Positions 24,876-33,285 of a stretch of 64,000 nucleotides of DNA are shown here, in pieces. The translations under genes were made by a program, and so were the position numbers. Location: the NCBI RefSeq assembly GCF_001429765.1, contig NZ_LMJB01000001.1:604346-668345 (forward strand). The letters are read 5' to 3'. This stretch comes from Flavobacterium sp. Root901 (GTDB taxonomy: Bacteria > Bacteroidota > Bacteroidia > Flavobacteriales > Flavobacteriaceae). The first letter of the stretch is position 1, and each line of letters begins with the position of its first letter. A model generated the notes under the pieces. It searched no databases, had not been told where the DNA came from, and saw only the letters and a program-made list of their open reading frames with translations.

Positions 24876-25634
24876 CTATCTTGTAAAAACCAAATGATTT
24901 CCTTTCGAAAGATTAGCATCAAAATGATATCCTTCGTAATTAAATCCTTTTAGGTCATCAATCGTTTCGGCATTTGTATCAATGATATAACGAACCATCA
25001 TTCCCCTCGCCTTTTTTGCAAAGAAACTGATCATTTTTAATTTACCATCTTTATAATCTTTAAAATCAGGAGTAATTACAGGAACTTTTAAAGCTTTTAC
25101 ATCTACCGCAGAAAAATATTCATTACTGGCTAAATTCACAAATAATTCTCCTTTTTTCAATTCTTTGTTCAACGCTTTTGTTACAACAGGTTTCCAAAAT
25201 TCATGAAGATTTTTATATTCGCCAACAGGAAGTTTTGTTCCCATTTCTAAACGATAAGCCTGCATTAAATCCAGCGGCTTTAAAAGACCATAAAGTCCTG
25301 ATAAAATTCGGAGTTTATCTTGTAAAGCGTCCAGTTTTTCTAAAGGAATCGAATAAGCATCTAAACCTGTATAAACATCTCCATCGAAAGTATAAACTGC
25401 CGGACGCGCATTTTTTACTGTAAATGGTGTTTTCCAGTCCTGATTACGCTTCCAGTTTAAGTCGGCAAGTTTATCTGAAATAGACATTAAATCTGATAAT
25501 TCTGCAGGTTTCTTTGGTTTTAAAATTTTATGAACCTGACGTGCTTCTTTTAAAAATGAAGGTTCTGTATGTTCAGCAGTTGGTAATTCTTTTTCGAAAT
25601 TTAGAGATTTCGCAGGCGATATAACAATTTTCAT
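24876..25634 (-). CDS. yaaA: Peroxide stress protein YaaA
   Basis: About 252 residues, DUF328/YaaA family. It starts MKIVISPAKSLNFEKELP, and RPAVYTFDGDVYTGLDA, LRILSGLYGLLKPLDLMQAYRLEMGT and FFAKKARGMMVRYII are all family marks. YaaA lowers free iron and DNA damage under peroxide stress and binds DNA. A longer frame upstream (to 25694) is rejected because the promoter (25655-25662) lies within it and the ATG at 25632-25634 gives the family start. Confidence 0.93.
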   Translation of the reverse strand: MKIVISPAKSLNFEKELPTAEHTEPSFLKEARQVHKILKPKKPAELSDLMSISDKLADLNWKRNQDWKTPFTVKNARPAVYTFDGDVYTGLDAYSIPLEKLDALQDKLRILSGLYGLLKPLDLMQAYRLEMGTKLPVGEYKNLHEFWKPVVTKALNKELKKGELFVNLASNEYFSAVDVKALKVPVITPDFKDYKDGKLKMISFFAKKARGMMVRYIIDTNAETIDDLKGFNYEGYHFDANLSKGNHLVFTR

Positions 25635-25654
25635 TTGTGCATTTTTAAGTGATT

Positions 25655-25662
25655 CAAAAATA
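25655..25662 (-). promoter_or_regulatory. -7 element of yaaA
   Basis: TATTTTTG on the minus strand, 20 bases upstream of the chosen ATG. No clear -33 TTG. Confidence 0.4.
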
Positions 25663-25726
25663 CAAATTGAAATTTTAAAAATATTATAATGCAATTGATT
25701 TGTTTGATGGCTGTATAGATTTGTTT

Positions 25727-25882
25727 TTTGCCGCGAATTGCACGAATTTCACTAATTTCTTTGCCACAGATTAAATGATTTTCACAGATTTTAATCCTTT
25801 TTAATCCTTTAATCTGTGGCAAAAAACACTTAATCTTTAGCAAAAGAAAAAAATTCGAGAAATTCGTGCAATTCGTAGCAAA
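25727..25882. repeat. Nested inverted repeats between yaaA and cca
   Basis: The outer arms 25727-25750 and 25859-25882 (GCCGCGAATT type) match at 22 of 24 positions. Inside them, TTTGCCACAGATTAAA (25760-25775) pairs perfectly with 25808-25823. So one repeat family sits inside another. The 397-base gap also holds both divergent promoters and a small hairpin near 26000. Confidence 0.85.
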
Positions 25883-25973
25883 CCTTTTTTCTATTTCATA
25901 AAAATCAACATCAAAAACTATTAAATTCTTCAAAAAAGTGTTCAATACATTATATTAAGGATTTTCTATGTTG

Positions 25974-26009
25974 TAAATTTGCAGTCGTTCATTCTCCTCA
26001 GGAATGAAC
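25974..26009 (+). promoter_or_regulatory. Promoter -7 element and 5' leader hairpin of cca
   Basis: TAAATTTG (25974-25981) matches TAnnTTTG. GTTCATTC (25987-25994) pairs with GAATGAAC (26002-26009), so the hairpin would form the very 5' end of the transcript. Confidence 0.5.
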
Positions 26010-26031
26010 ATTATTTAAAATTAGTGAATTC

Positions 26032-27462
26032 GTGGCTATACAAACAAACTACAAAACTGCTTTACAAAACAAAATCTTCGAAATCATTTCGAAAGCTTCT
26101 CAGGAATTAAATGTAGACTCTTATGTCATAGGAGGATTTGTTCGTGATTTACTTTTAAACAGAGGTTCTAAAAAAGACATTGATGTTGTGGCAGTTGGAA
26201 GCGGAATCGAATTGGCGCTTAAAGTTTCTGATTTACTTCCAAACAAACCAAAAGTGCAGGTTTTTAAAAATTACGGAACAGCAATGCTTCGTTTTGAAGA
26301 TACTGATATTGAATTTGTTGGAGCCCGAAAAGAATCTTATAATCGCGACAGCAGAAACCCAATTGTAGAAAACGGAACACTTCAGGATGACCAGAATCGT
26401 CGTGATTTTACGATCAATGCTTTGGCTTTATCTTTAAATAAAAACAGTTTTGGAGATCTATTAGATCCATTTGACGGTCTAACCGATTTAGAAAATAAAA
26501 CAATCAAAACGCCATTGGATCCGGATATTACCTATTCTGATGATCCTTTACGTATGCTGCGCGCTATACGTTTTGCTACTCAATTAAATTTTGAAATTGA
26601 AGAAAACTCTTTGAATGCGATTACCAAAAATGCAGATCGTATCAAAATTATTTCCGGCGAAAGAATTGTAGACGAATTAAACAAAATTCTGTCTACTCCT
26701 AAACCGTCAACAGGATTTTTACTTTTATACAAAACCGGACTTTTAGATTTAATTTTACCTGAATTAACCGCTTTAAATCAGGTAGAAGAAATTGAAGGTC
26801 ATACTCATAAAAACAATTTCTACCACACACTGGAAGTTGTAGATAACATTTGCCCAAACACAGATGATGTATGGCTTCGCTGGGCAGCTTTATTGCATGA
26901 TATTGGAAAAGCGCCAACAAAACGTTTCAACAAAAAACAAGGATGGACTTTTCACGGACATGAATTTTTAGGCGGAAAAATGGCGAAGAAAATCTTCGAA
27001 CGTCTGCACATGCCATTGAATCAAAAAATGAAATTTGTGCAAAAGATGGTCGTTATGAGTTCACGTCCAATTGTTTTGGCTGAGGATATTGTAACTGACA
27101 GCGCTGTTCGCCGTTTGGTTTTTGATGCCGGCGAAGATGTTGAGAGCCTAATGACTTTATGTGCTGCAGATATTACAACAAAAAATCCGGCGAAATTCAA
27201 GAAATATCACAAAAACTTCGAGCTTGTTCGCAAGAAAATTATAGAAGTCGAAGAACGCGATCATGTTCGTAATTTTCAGCCACCAATTTCTGGTGAAGAA
27301 ATTATGGAAATGTTCGATTTGAAACCTTCGCGAGAAATTGGAGTTTTAAAAGAAGCCGTAAAAGAAGCTATTTTAGAAGGCGATATTCCGAATGAATATC
27401 AGGCTGCTTATGATTTTGTGATTAAGAGAGCTGCGAAGTTAAATTTAACTCTAAAGAAATAA
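26032..27462 (+). CDS. cca: CCA tRNA nucleotidyltransferase with HD domain
   Basis: A 476-residue enzyme. The nucleotidyltransferase head shows YVIGGFVRDLLLNRGSKKDIDVVAVG (aspartates DID), then GTAMLRF, RRDFTINALAL and DPLRMLRAIRFATQL. An HD domain follows (HTHKNNFYHTLEV, WAALLHDIGKAPTKRF). It adds or repairs the 3' CCA end of tRNAs; the two tRNA-Glu genes in this window lack an encoded CCA, in line with that need. The start is GTG at 26032, though a start a few codons later cannot be excluded. The stop shares a base with the next ATG (TAATG). Confidence 0.92.
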   Translation: MAIQTNYKTALQNKIFEIISKASQELNVDSYVIGGFVRDLLLNRGSKKDIDVVAVGSGIELALKVSDLLPNKPKVQVFKNYGTAMLRFEDTDIEFVGARKESYNRDSRNPIVENGTLQDDQNRRDFTINALALSLNKNSFGDLLDPFDGLTDLENKTIKTPLDPDITYSDDPLRMLRAIRFATQLNFEIEENSLNAITKNADRIKIISGERIVDELNKILSTPKPSTGFLLLYKTGLLDLILPELTALNQVEEIEGHTHKNNFYHTLEVVDNICPNTDDVWLRWAALLHDIGKAPTKRFNKKQGWTFHGHEFLGGKMAKKIFERLHMPLNQKMKFVQKMVVMSSRPIVLAEDIVTDSAVRRLVFDAGEDVESLMTLCAADITTKNPAKFKKYHKNFELVRKKIIEVEERDHVRNFQPPISGEEIMEMFDLKPSREIGVLKEAVKEAILEGDIPNEYQAAYDFVIKRAAKLNLTLKK

Positions 27463-27836
27463 TGGATATTTTAGGCGGAATTTTTATATCTATATTATTG
27501 TTAATAATTATTTATCCAAATTTTATTTTTTTTAAAGGATTAAGAAAGACTGGGGAAAAACATTACAAACACAAATTATTTTACTTTTTAATATCAATAA
27601 TTCTTCCTTCTTGTGTAATTTTTCTTGTTGCAGCGATCTCAACAAGTCCTGCCCTAATTGAAATGTCAGGATTAAAAACTGATATGAAAGATTACACTTC
27701 TAGAATCATATTTGGAAGTTTAATATTTCCTCCATGCATTTTAATCAATATATATACCTCAAAATTCTATTTAGGAAGAATTTCTAAAAATCAAAATAAA
27801 GATAAAAACGAAATCGAATTAATCGGAAAAGAATGA
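27462..27836 (+). CDS. Small membrane protein of unknown function between cca and ctaA
   Basis: 124 residues with three hydrophobic segments (about 3-24, 40-62 and 84-105) and a charged tail. I recognise no family. Its ATG overlaps the cca stop by one base and its TGA overlaps the ctaA ATG by four (ATGA), so it is tightly coupled to both. This is good evidence that it is a real gene. Confidence 0.7.
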   Translation: MDILGGIFISILLLIIIYPNFIFFKGLRKTGEKHYKHKLFYFLISIILPSCVIFLVAAISTSPALIEMSGLKTDMKDYTSRIIFGSLIFPPCILINIYTSKFYLGRISKNQNKDKNEIELIGKE

Positions 27837-28858
27837 AAAAAGAAAATAAATCAGTAATCATTTGGTTACTATCGGGTTGTGTTTTATTATTTTTAATGGT
27901 TGTCGTGGGCGGCATTACACGTTTAACCAATTCAGGGTTATCCATGACCGACTGGCATTTGGTAACCGATACTTTCCCTCCATTAACAGAGGCCAAATGG
28001 CAGGCCGCTTTTGATGAATATAAAAAGTTCCCTGAATATCAAAAAATCAATATTCACAATGATTTTCAGTTAGCAGATTATAAGTTTATTTATTTCTGGG
28101 AATGGTTTCACCGTTTCATTGGCCGCATTATTGGTTTGGTGTTTTTTGTGCCTTTTGTTTATTTCTTAATCAGAAAAAAATTAGATACGCCAACTATAAA
28201 AAAATGCACTGTACTATTAGCAATGGGAGCTTTTCAGGGTTTTCTTGGATGGTTTATGGTTCGAAGCGGATTAATTGACAATCCGGATGTGAGTCATTTC
28301 AGGCTTTCTCTTCACCTTACTTTTGCCTTCATTACTTTTGCTTATACACTTTGGGTGGCACTCGATTTGATTTATCCTGAAAGAAATATCAATAAAATTT
28401 TACCGCTGCGCAAAATTGCAAGATATGCGTTAGCAGCTTTATTGATTCAAATTATTTATGGCGGATTTGTGGCGGGATTAAACGCCGGATTAATTCATAA
28501 TCACTGGCCTTTAATGAGCGATGGTGAATTTATTCACGAATCGGTTTTTATTGAGCAGTCTGGTTTAATTAAAAATTTAACCGAAGGAAAAAGCGGTGTT
28601 CAGTTTATACACAGAACTTTTGCTTATGTCGTTGTAGCGGCAATTCTTTTCCTTTTCTTTAAAAGTAAAAAATATACGCTTACAAGAACGCAGGCAAACG
28701 GAATCAACACTTTGGTCGTTTTTGTTTTTATACAGTTTGTACTTGGAGTTTTCACTTTATTGTACAGCGTTCCTTTAGCTTTAGGATTAATTCACCAGAT
28801 TATGGCTTTTTTCCTTTTGAGCGCTATGACGTATACGCTGCATAGATTAAGCAAATAA
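27833..28858 (+). CDS. ctaA: Heme A synthase (COX15/CtaA)
   Basis: A 341-residue inner membrane protein with about eight helices. Heme-binding and family marks are VVVGGITRLTNSGLSMTDW, FIYFWEWFHRFIGRIIGLV, LQIIYGGFVAGLNAG-like LIQIIYGGFVAGLNAGLIHN, and FIHRTFAYVV. It oxidises heme O to heme A for aa3-type cytochrome oxidase. It is translationally coupled to the upstream membrane protein and ends at a strong hairpin. Confidence 0.94.
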   Translation: MKKENKSVIIWLLSGCVLLFLMVVVGGITRLTNSGLSMTDWHLVTDTFPPLTEAKWQAAFDEYKKFPEYQKINIHNDFQLADYKFIYFWEWFHRFIGRIIGLVFFVPFVYFLIRKKLDTPTIKKCTVLLAMGAFQGFLGWFMVRSGLIDNPDVSHFRLSLHLTFAFITFAYTLWVALDLIYPERNINKILPLRKIARYALAALLIQIIYGGFVAGLNAGLIHNHWPLMSDGEFIHESVFIEQSGLIKNLTEGKSGVQFIHRTFAYVVVAAILFLFFKSKKYTLTRTQANGINTLVVFVFIQFVLGVFTLLYSVPLALGLIHQIMAFFLLSAMTYTLHRLSK

Positions 28859-28873
28859 AAATCAAAGATTTAA

Positions 28874-28913
28874 AAATAACAAGAGCCGAAAAATTTTCGG
28901 CTCTTGTTATTTT
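28874..28913 (+). terminator. Terminator of the cca-ctaA operon
   Basis: A near-perfect hairpin with arms of about 18 bases around ATAACAAGAGCCG / CGGCTCTTGTTAT, 15 bases after the ctaA stop and followed by T-rich DNA. Confidence 0.8.
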
Positions 28914-28944
28914 AATTTTATTGATAAAAATTGCATTTCGTTAA

Positions 28945-29099
28945 CCGGATTAAAATCCGGCCCTACAATATGGATCAAGCCCATGGCTCTTTTTATTCAA
29001 ATTGTAGAGTTCCGAAGAAACGGTTTATATTGCAGAGACGGATTTCAATCCGTCAGAAATAAATGAGAATCCCACAAGATTTATGTTCCGTAGGAACAT
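28945..29099. repeat. Composite of short dispersed repeats after ctaA
   Basis: It holds CCGGATT/AATCCGG, then CCTACAATATGGATC (28962-28976, shared with 24813-24827), GACGGATTTCAATCCGTC near 29038-29055 and ATGTTCC-GTA-GGAACAT (29083-29099). All are small palindromes typical of Flavobacterium gaps. They fill the 264-base gap. Confidence 0.65.
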
Positions 29100-29122
29100 T
29101 TGATATAATCCTTTAAACAAAT

Positions 29123-29890
29123 TTACCCAAGCCAGCTTTTAAAATCCTGCACTTTTTCACGGCTTACAATAACCTCATCTTCTTTGTAGGTTGGTAAAAT
29201 TACTTTTAAACGAGAATTGGTATAAACCTGAATTTCCTTAATTGCCTGAAGCGGTACAATAAATTTTCTGCTTACGCGAAAGAAATCCTTTTTGTCTAAT
29301 TCTTGTTCCAGAATCTCTAAAGTTGAGTCTATCAAATAGTTTCTGTTGTCGTATGTATGAATGTAAGTCCCTTTATTTTCACTAAAAAAACATTCGATTT
29401 CCTCGGTAGTAATTACTTTTAAATGCTGCCCGATTTTAACCGTAAATCTCTTTTTATAAGTCTTCTCAAAAGGATTTGACAGCATTTGGCGAATCTGCTC
29501 AAAGTCAAGCTGCAGGTTTGAAGATTCAGAAGTTGTCTTTGGAATGCGGGACCTGAATTTAGAAACTGCAGTTTCCAGATCATCTTCGTCAATAGGTTTT
29601 AAAAGATAATCGATACTATTTAATTTAAAAGCTTTTAAGGCATATTCATCGTAAGCAGTCGTAAATATAATAGCACTTTTAATAGCTACTTTCTCAAAAA
29701 TTTCAAACGATAAACCATCTGATAATTGAATATCCAGAAAGATTAAATCCGGATGCTGATTGTTTGTAAACCATTCAACTGATTCTTCAACGGAGTGAAG
29801 CATCGTTTCTACCGTAACATCTAACTTTTCAAGCTTTCTTTGCAGCAGCCTGGCAGCTGGTTTTTCGTCTTCTATAATTAATGTGATCAT
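29123..29890 (-). CDS. LytTR-family response regulator of the 2TM cassette
   Basis: A 255-residue protein. Residues 1-120 are a receiver domain with the acidic pair (IIEDEKPAARLLQRKLE), the phosphorylated Asp in DLIFLDIQLSDGLSF and KPIDEDDLETAV. Residues 150-250 are a LytTR DNA-binding domain (RFTVKIGQHLKVI, FFRVSRKFIVPLQAI). It is the expected partner of the LytS-type kinase four genes upstream and the last gene of that operon, 40 bases after the nearest 2TM gene. Confidence 0.93.
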   Translation of the reverse strand: MITLIIEDEKPAARLLQRKLEKLDVTVETMLHSVEESVEWFTNNQHPDLIFLDIQLSDGLSFEIFEKVAIKSAIIFTTAYDEYALKAFKLNSIDYLLKPIDEDDLETAVSKFRSRIPKTTSESSNLQLDFEQIRQMLSNPFEKTYKKRFTVKIGQHLKVITTEEIECFFSENKGTYIHTYDNRNYLIDSTLEILEQELDKKDFFRVSRKFIVPLQAIKEIQVYTNSRLKVILPTYKEDEVIVSREKVQDFKSWLG

Positions 29891-29930
29891 TTATTATAAT
29901 GTGGTATTTAGAAAAAATAGTATTTCAAAG

Positions 29931-30299
29931 TTACTCCCATTTATTTGTATTTGCGGCTTCTTTCTCCATATATTTTTGGATTTTCTTCTGCTCCCAGTTA
30001 TCACTAAAAAATAGATCGCGGCCAAAAACAGACATAGCGTGTGCTGCTAAACCTATTCCCCAGAAAAATGCCGTCGAGTATGTCTCCCAGTCCATTAGTC
30101 CGCTTTCGTGAATATTAGCACCAAAAATATTTCGGTTCAGGTTCGCAATAATAATGATAATGTTTACAATTATGTAAACTCTCAAATGTGAATAAAATCC
30201 TTTTAACCTTTTTACTTTTCTATATGCATTATTATAGCTTTCATCTGTGCTGAATTCGTTTGCATATTCTTCGTACATGCGTCTTCTAAAACGTCCCAT
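29931..30299 (-). CDS. 2TM-domain protein, free copy 4
   Basis: 122 residues with the 2TM pattern: YRKVKRLKGFYSHLRVYIIV (helix 1), a middle segment, FFWGIGLAAHAMSVFG (helix 2) and NWEQKKIQKYMEKE at the end. It has a longer basic N-terminus (MGRFRRRMYEEY) and is the most diverged of the five copies. Function unknown; context ties it to the LytS/LytTR pair. An ATG seven codons downstream is also possible. Confidence 0.8.
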   Translation of the reverse strand: MGRFRRRMYEEYANEFSTDESYNNAYRKVKRLKGFYSHLRVYIIVNIIIIIANLNRNIFGANIHESGLMDWETYSTAFFWGIGLAAHAMSVFGRDLFFSDNWEQKKIQKYMEKEAANTNKWE

Positions 30300-30317
30300 A
30301 ATATTATTTTTATTTTA

Positions 30318-30623
30318 TTATTTCCACTTGTTTTTACTGTCTTTTTCTTTTTCCATAAATTCCCTGATTTTTCTTTCTTCCCAGTCTTTTCCTAAAACCG
30401 GAAATACTTCAAAAACCTTTAATCCATGAAAAACAACTCCAATTCCCCACCACATTAAAGGCCAGAAAAACCATAAATATTTTGGAGAAGTGTATAGATT
30501 AATGAAAATTAAAATTGCATTTACTAATATATAAGCAGCCAAATTTCCATAAAATCCTTTAATCTTTTCTACTTTCTTTTTTGCTAAAAAGTATTTATCG
30601 TCCTCATTAAAATTCATTTCCAT
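30318..30623 (-). CDS. 2TM-domain protein, free copy 3
   Basis: 101 residues. KKKVEKIKGFYGNLAAYILVNAI and WWGIGVVFHGLKVF are the two helices and flanks, with DWEERKIREFMEKE at the end. I choose the ATG at 30621-30623 (MEMNFNEDDKYFLAKKK), which aligns with the other copies and leaves 2 bases after the upstream stop. A start at 30635 would overlap that gene. Function unknown. Confidence 0.8.
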   Translation of the reverse strand: MEMNFNEDDKYFLAKKKVEKIKGFYGNLAAYILVNAILIFINLYTSPKYLWFFWPLMWWGIGVVFHGLKVFEVFPVLGKDWEERKIREFMEKEKDSKNKWK

Positions 30624-30625
30624 GA

Positions 30626-30952
30626 TTACTCCCATTTTTGTGTTTTATTTTTCTTTTCTAAAAGACTTCTCAATTTCTTTTCTTCCCATTCCTGTCCAAA
30701 TATTTTGAAAGAAACAAACATATCAATTGCAGATCCAACATAAACTGCAGTCCAGATAATTACCACAACGCCATTTAAAAATTGTAATGGAAGAGCATGT
30801 AAAGGCAGTTCTGTATACTCTTTCAGGAAATAAAGAATCATCGCGACAGCATAAAGAAAAGTATGTTTGTAAAATGATTTTAGTTTTACAACTTTCTTAC
30901 TTGCAAGCTGTTTTAACTCTTCGTTTTCAAAATTATCAGAATTTGTTTCCAT
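30626..30952 (-). CDS. 2TM-domain protein, free copy 2
   Basis: 108 residues: LASKKVVKLKSFYKHTFLYAVAMILY, then VVIIWTAVYVGSAIDMFVSFKIFG and EWEEKKLRSLLEKK. Helix 2 has lost the W-G-x-G-x-x-x-H-x-x-K pattern of the other copies (it reads YVGSAIDMFVSFK), so it may have changed role. It starts one base before the previous gene ends its spacer; all copies are tightly packed. Confidence 0.78.
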   Translation of the reverse strand: METNSDNFENEELKQLASKKVVKLKSFYKHTFLYAVAMILYFLKEYTELPLHALPLQFLNGVVVIIWTAVYVGSAIDMFVSFKIFGQEWEEKKLRSLLEKKNKTQKWE

Positions 30953-30953
30953 A

Positions 30954-31256
30954 TTATTTCCAGTTTTTTTGATTTTGTTCTTTCTCTAAAATCTCCCTGA
31001 TTTTTCTTTCTTCCCATTTTTTATTAAAGAAAGGAGGAAGATTAAAAGCTTTTAATCCGTGTAAAACGATTGGAATTCCCCATCCCATAAGCGACCAGAT
31101 ACACCATAAATATCCTGGCGAAGTCATCATATTTACCACAATTACAATAGGATTTACAAGTATATAAACTGTTAAATGCTCATAAAAACTTCTAATTTCT
31201 TTTACTCTTTTTTGAGCATGGTAATATCTTTCTCCTTCAAAGTAATTATTTTCCAT
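30954..31256 (-). CDS. 2TM-domain protein, free copy 1
   Basis: 100 residues: YYHAQKRVKEIRSFYEHLTVYIL, PGYLWCIWSLMGWGIPIVLHGLKAF and KWEERKIREILEKE. It is the free copy closest to the domain fused to the kinase next to it, which suggests duplication of that tail. It begins two bases after the kinase stop. Confidence 0.82.
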   Translation of the reverse strand: MENNYFEGERYYHAQKRVKEIRSFYEHLTVYILVNPIVIVVNMMTSPGYLWCIWSLMGWGIPIVLHGLKAFNLPPFFNKKWEERKIREILEKEQNQKNWK

Positions 31257-31258
31257 AA

Positions 31259-32599
31259 TTATTGCCAGGTTTTTTGATTATTCTCCTTTTCTAAAATTTC
31301 CCTGATTTTTCTTTCTTCCCAATCAGAGCTGTATCCAAAGACTTTAAAAGCATGCATTGCTACCCCAAATCCCCAGCCTAAAGCTGAAAACCAAAACCAT
31401 TGAAATCCTGGTGAAAATTTTAAATTGATGAAAACTAAAAATGGAATCACACATAAGTATGAAATTATATTCCCGTAAAATCCTTTTAATTCTTCAACTC
31501 TTTTTTTAGCTCTGTAATATGCTTTTGCTTCGTCGTTATATTCTGTACTTATGTCCATAACAGTGATTTGTTTTGTTAAAATTGGAATCTTAACCGAGAA
31601 ATTTTTCTCATCTTGTTCGATCAGCACTTTTCTGTCGGTTATAATTCCGTAACGATTTACAATATTCTGCAGTCCAACACCTTGCCTGTCCTGCAGAACT
31701 TCTTTTTTCTGAAGATCATTTTGAATAACCAAATAATGTTTATCAATAAAAATTCTGATATGTAATGGTTTTTGTTCGCTTACCACATTATGCTTTACCG
31801 TGTTTTCGAGTAAAAGCTGTAAGGAAAGCGGCACTACTTTAGCATCCGGATTAATATTGGCCGTTGGCAGTTCATAAAACAGACTATTCTCGAAACGCAT
31901 TTTGAGCAGGTTCATGTACGTTTTTGCAAAAGACAATTCGTCTTCGACAGAAACCAGTTCCTTGTCTTTTTGTTCCAAAACATATCTGTAAATTTTAGAC
32001 AAAGAAGTCGTAAATCGCTGTGCATTATCCGGATTTTCTTCAATTAATGAACTAAGAACGTTTAAGCTGTTAAAAAGAAAATGCGGGTCGATCTGATTTT
32101 TTAAACTTTCGAATTTGGCATTTGCCGTTCCCGCAATAATCTTTTGCTGTATAACTTTATTTTCCTGATATAGTTTATAAAAATGTAATGCGTGAAATAT
32201 CAGTAAAACAATAAAAGTAAGGACCGAAGATTCTATATAATTTGCCGGATCTTCGTTTGCCAAAAAACTTAATAAAGGGCGTTTTTCTATAACAACCTGC
32301 GTAAAAATACGCAGTACAAAAATGACAAAAAGCGAAATAAAAAATGAACTTACAAACCCTATAAAAATTCTTTTGGCAGAAAACCTGTTTGCTCCTTCAA
32401 AAACCTTATCTAAGTACACAAATAGAGAAGCATTTACCACGTACAAAACAACGCTGTACAACATGCAGTACAAAAAATAGATGTACAAATCTTTGGTAAA
32501 AACTGCAGTTCCAAATGATGCAAAGCGAATCAGGAAGGAGAATAAAAATACTACTCCGCCAATTAAAAACGCTTTTAATAGATTTGGTTTTAAGTTCAT
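31259..32599 (-). CDS. LytS-type sensor histidine kinase with a fused C-terminal 2TM domain
   Basis: A 446-residue protein. About four membrane helices come first (near 8-28, 38-63, 76-100 and 123-143). The His_kinase core has LKNQIDPHFLFNSLNVLSSL with the phospho-histidine, and the ATPase part has LLLENTVKHNVV (N box) and GVGLQNIVNRYGI (G box). From about residue 350 a 2TM domain follows: AKKRVEELKGFYGNIISYL, WGFGVAMHAFKVFG, DWEERKIREILEKE. Usual kinases of this family end near residue 345. The fusion and the four free copies downstream suggest that 2TM domains interact with the kinase. Confidence 0.9.
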   Translation of the reverse strand: MNLKPNLLKAFLIGGVVFLFSFLIRFASFGTAVFTKDLYIYFLYCMLYSVVLYVVNASLFVYLDKVFEGANRFSAKRIFIGFVSSFFISLFVIFVLRIFTQVVIEKRPLLSFLANEDPANYIESSVLTFIVLLIFHALHFYKLYQENKVIQQKIIAGTANAKFESLKNQIDPHFLFNSLNVLSSLIEENPDNAQRFTTSLSKIYRYVLEQKDKELVSVEDELSFAKTYMNLLKMRFENSLFYELPTANINPDAKVVPLSLQLLLENTVKHNVVSEQKPLHIRIFIDKHYLVIQNDLQKKEVLQDRQGVGLQNIVNRYGIITDRKVLIEQDEKNFSVKIPILTKQITVMDISTEYNDEAKAYYRAKKRVEELKGFYGNIISYLCVIPFLVFINLKFSPGFQWFWFSALGWGFGVAMHAFKVFGYSSDWEERKIREILEKENNQKTWQ

Positions 32600-32619
32600 T
32601 CTTTTATTTTTTTATTAAA

Positions 32620-33240
32620 TTATTTACAAGTTTTCTGGATTTCCAAAGCTCTGTCTAATCCCCATTTTGGAGAAAAAGGAGTTTCTGGTTTAAAAGTAGC
32701 AAAAAGTTCAATAGATTTATCAACCTGTGCACAAAGCGGTTTTGTGTCAACTCCTGTCCATTTTGCTCCTCCTAACTGATAATCAGCTTCTCCAAAAACA
32801 GCTCTTGGATTGTTTGGGTCAATTGCTTTGGCTTTTGCGTAAGCTTCCATTACTTTACCAGAATATTTCATTCCGTTTGTCATTGGATCGGCTACCACAT
32901 AACCTGTGTAAATTAAAGCCTGTAAAACATAAAGCTCTGCATTATTCTGATCTTTAATAAATTCTACATCCAATGCGTCCTGAGCTTTAGTAAGCATAAG
33001 GTCGATTTTTGTTTTGTCTTTTTCAGTAAAAACTGCCGTTGTATTCATAAGAGCAATATAATAGTTTGGCAGATAACTTGTTTTATCAGCAGCGGCAATT
33101 CTTTCAAATAATGCTGCAGCTTCTGTATTTTTTCCTTCTTTCCATAGTGCGAAAGCTTTAGTCATTCCTTGTTCAAATTGTGTTTGAGCTGAACTGATTA
33201 CTACTACAAATAATGCGATTAAAGTGATGATTTTTTTCAT
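32620..33240 (-). CDS. Secreted TPR-like protein
   Basis: 206 residues. A signal peptide covers about 1-18 (ends VVVISSAQ). The mature part is helical: FALWKEGKNTEAAALFERIAAADKTSY and KVMEAYAKAKAIDPNNPRAVFG read like tetratricopeptide repeats. It is likely periplasmic or outer membrane bound. It lies 20 bases upstream of the kinase gene and may be in the same operon. Function unknown. Confidence 0.75.
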   Translation of the reverse strand: MKKIITLIALFVVVISSAQTQFEQGMTKAFALWKEGKNTEAAALFERIAAADKTSYLPNYYIALMNTTAVFTEKDKTKIDLMLTKAQDALDVEFIKDQNNAELYVLQALIYTGYVVADPMTNGMKYSGKVMEAYAKAKAIDPNNPRAVFGEADYQLGGAKWTGVDTKPLCAQVDKSIELFATFKPETPFSPKWGLDRALEIQKTCK

Positions 33241-33285
33241 TTTACAAGTAATTAAATGGTTGTTTTATTGTTTGTTAGTTACTAT

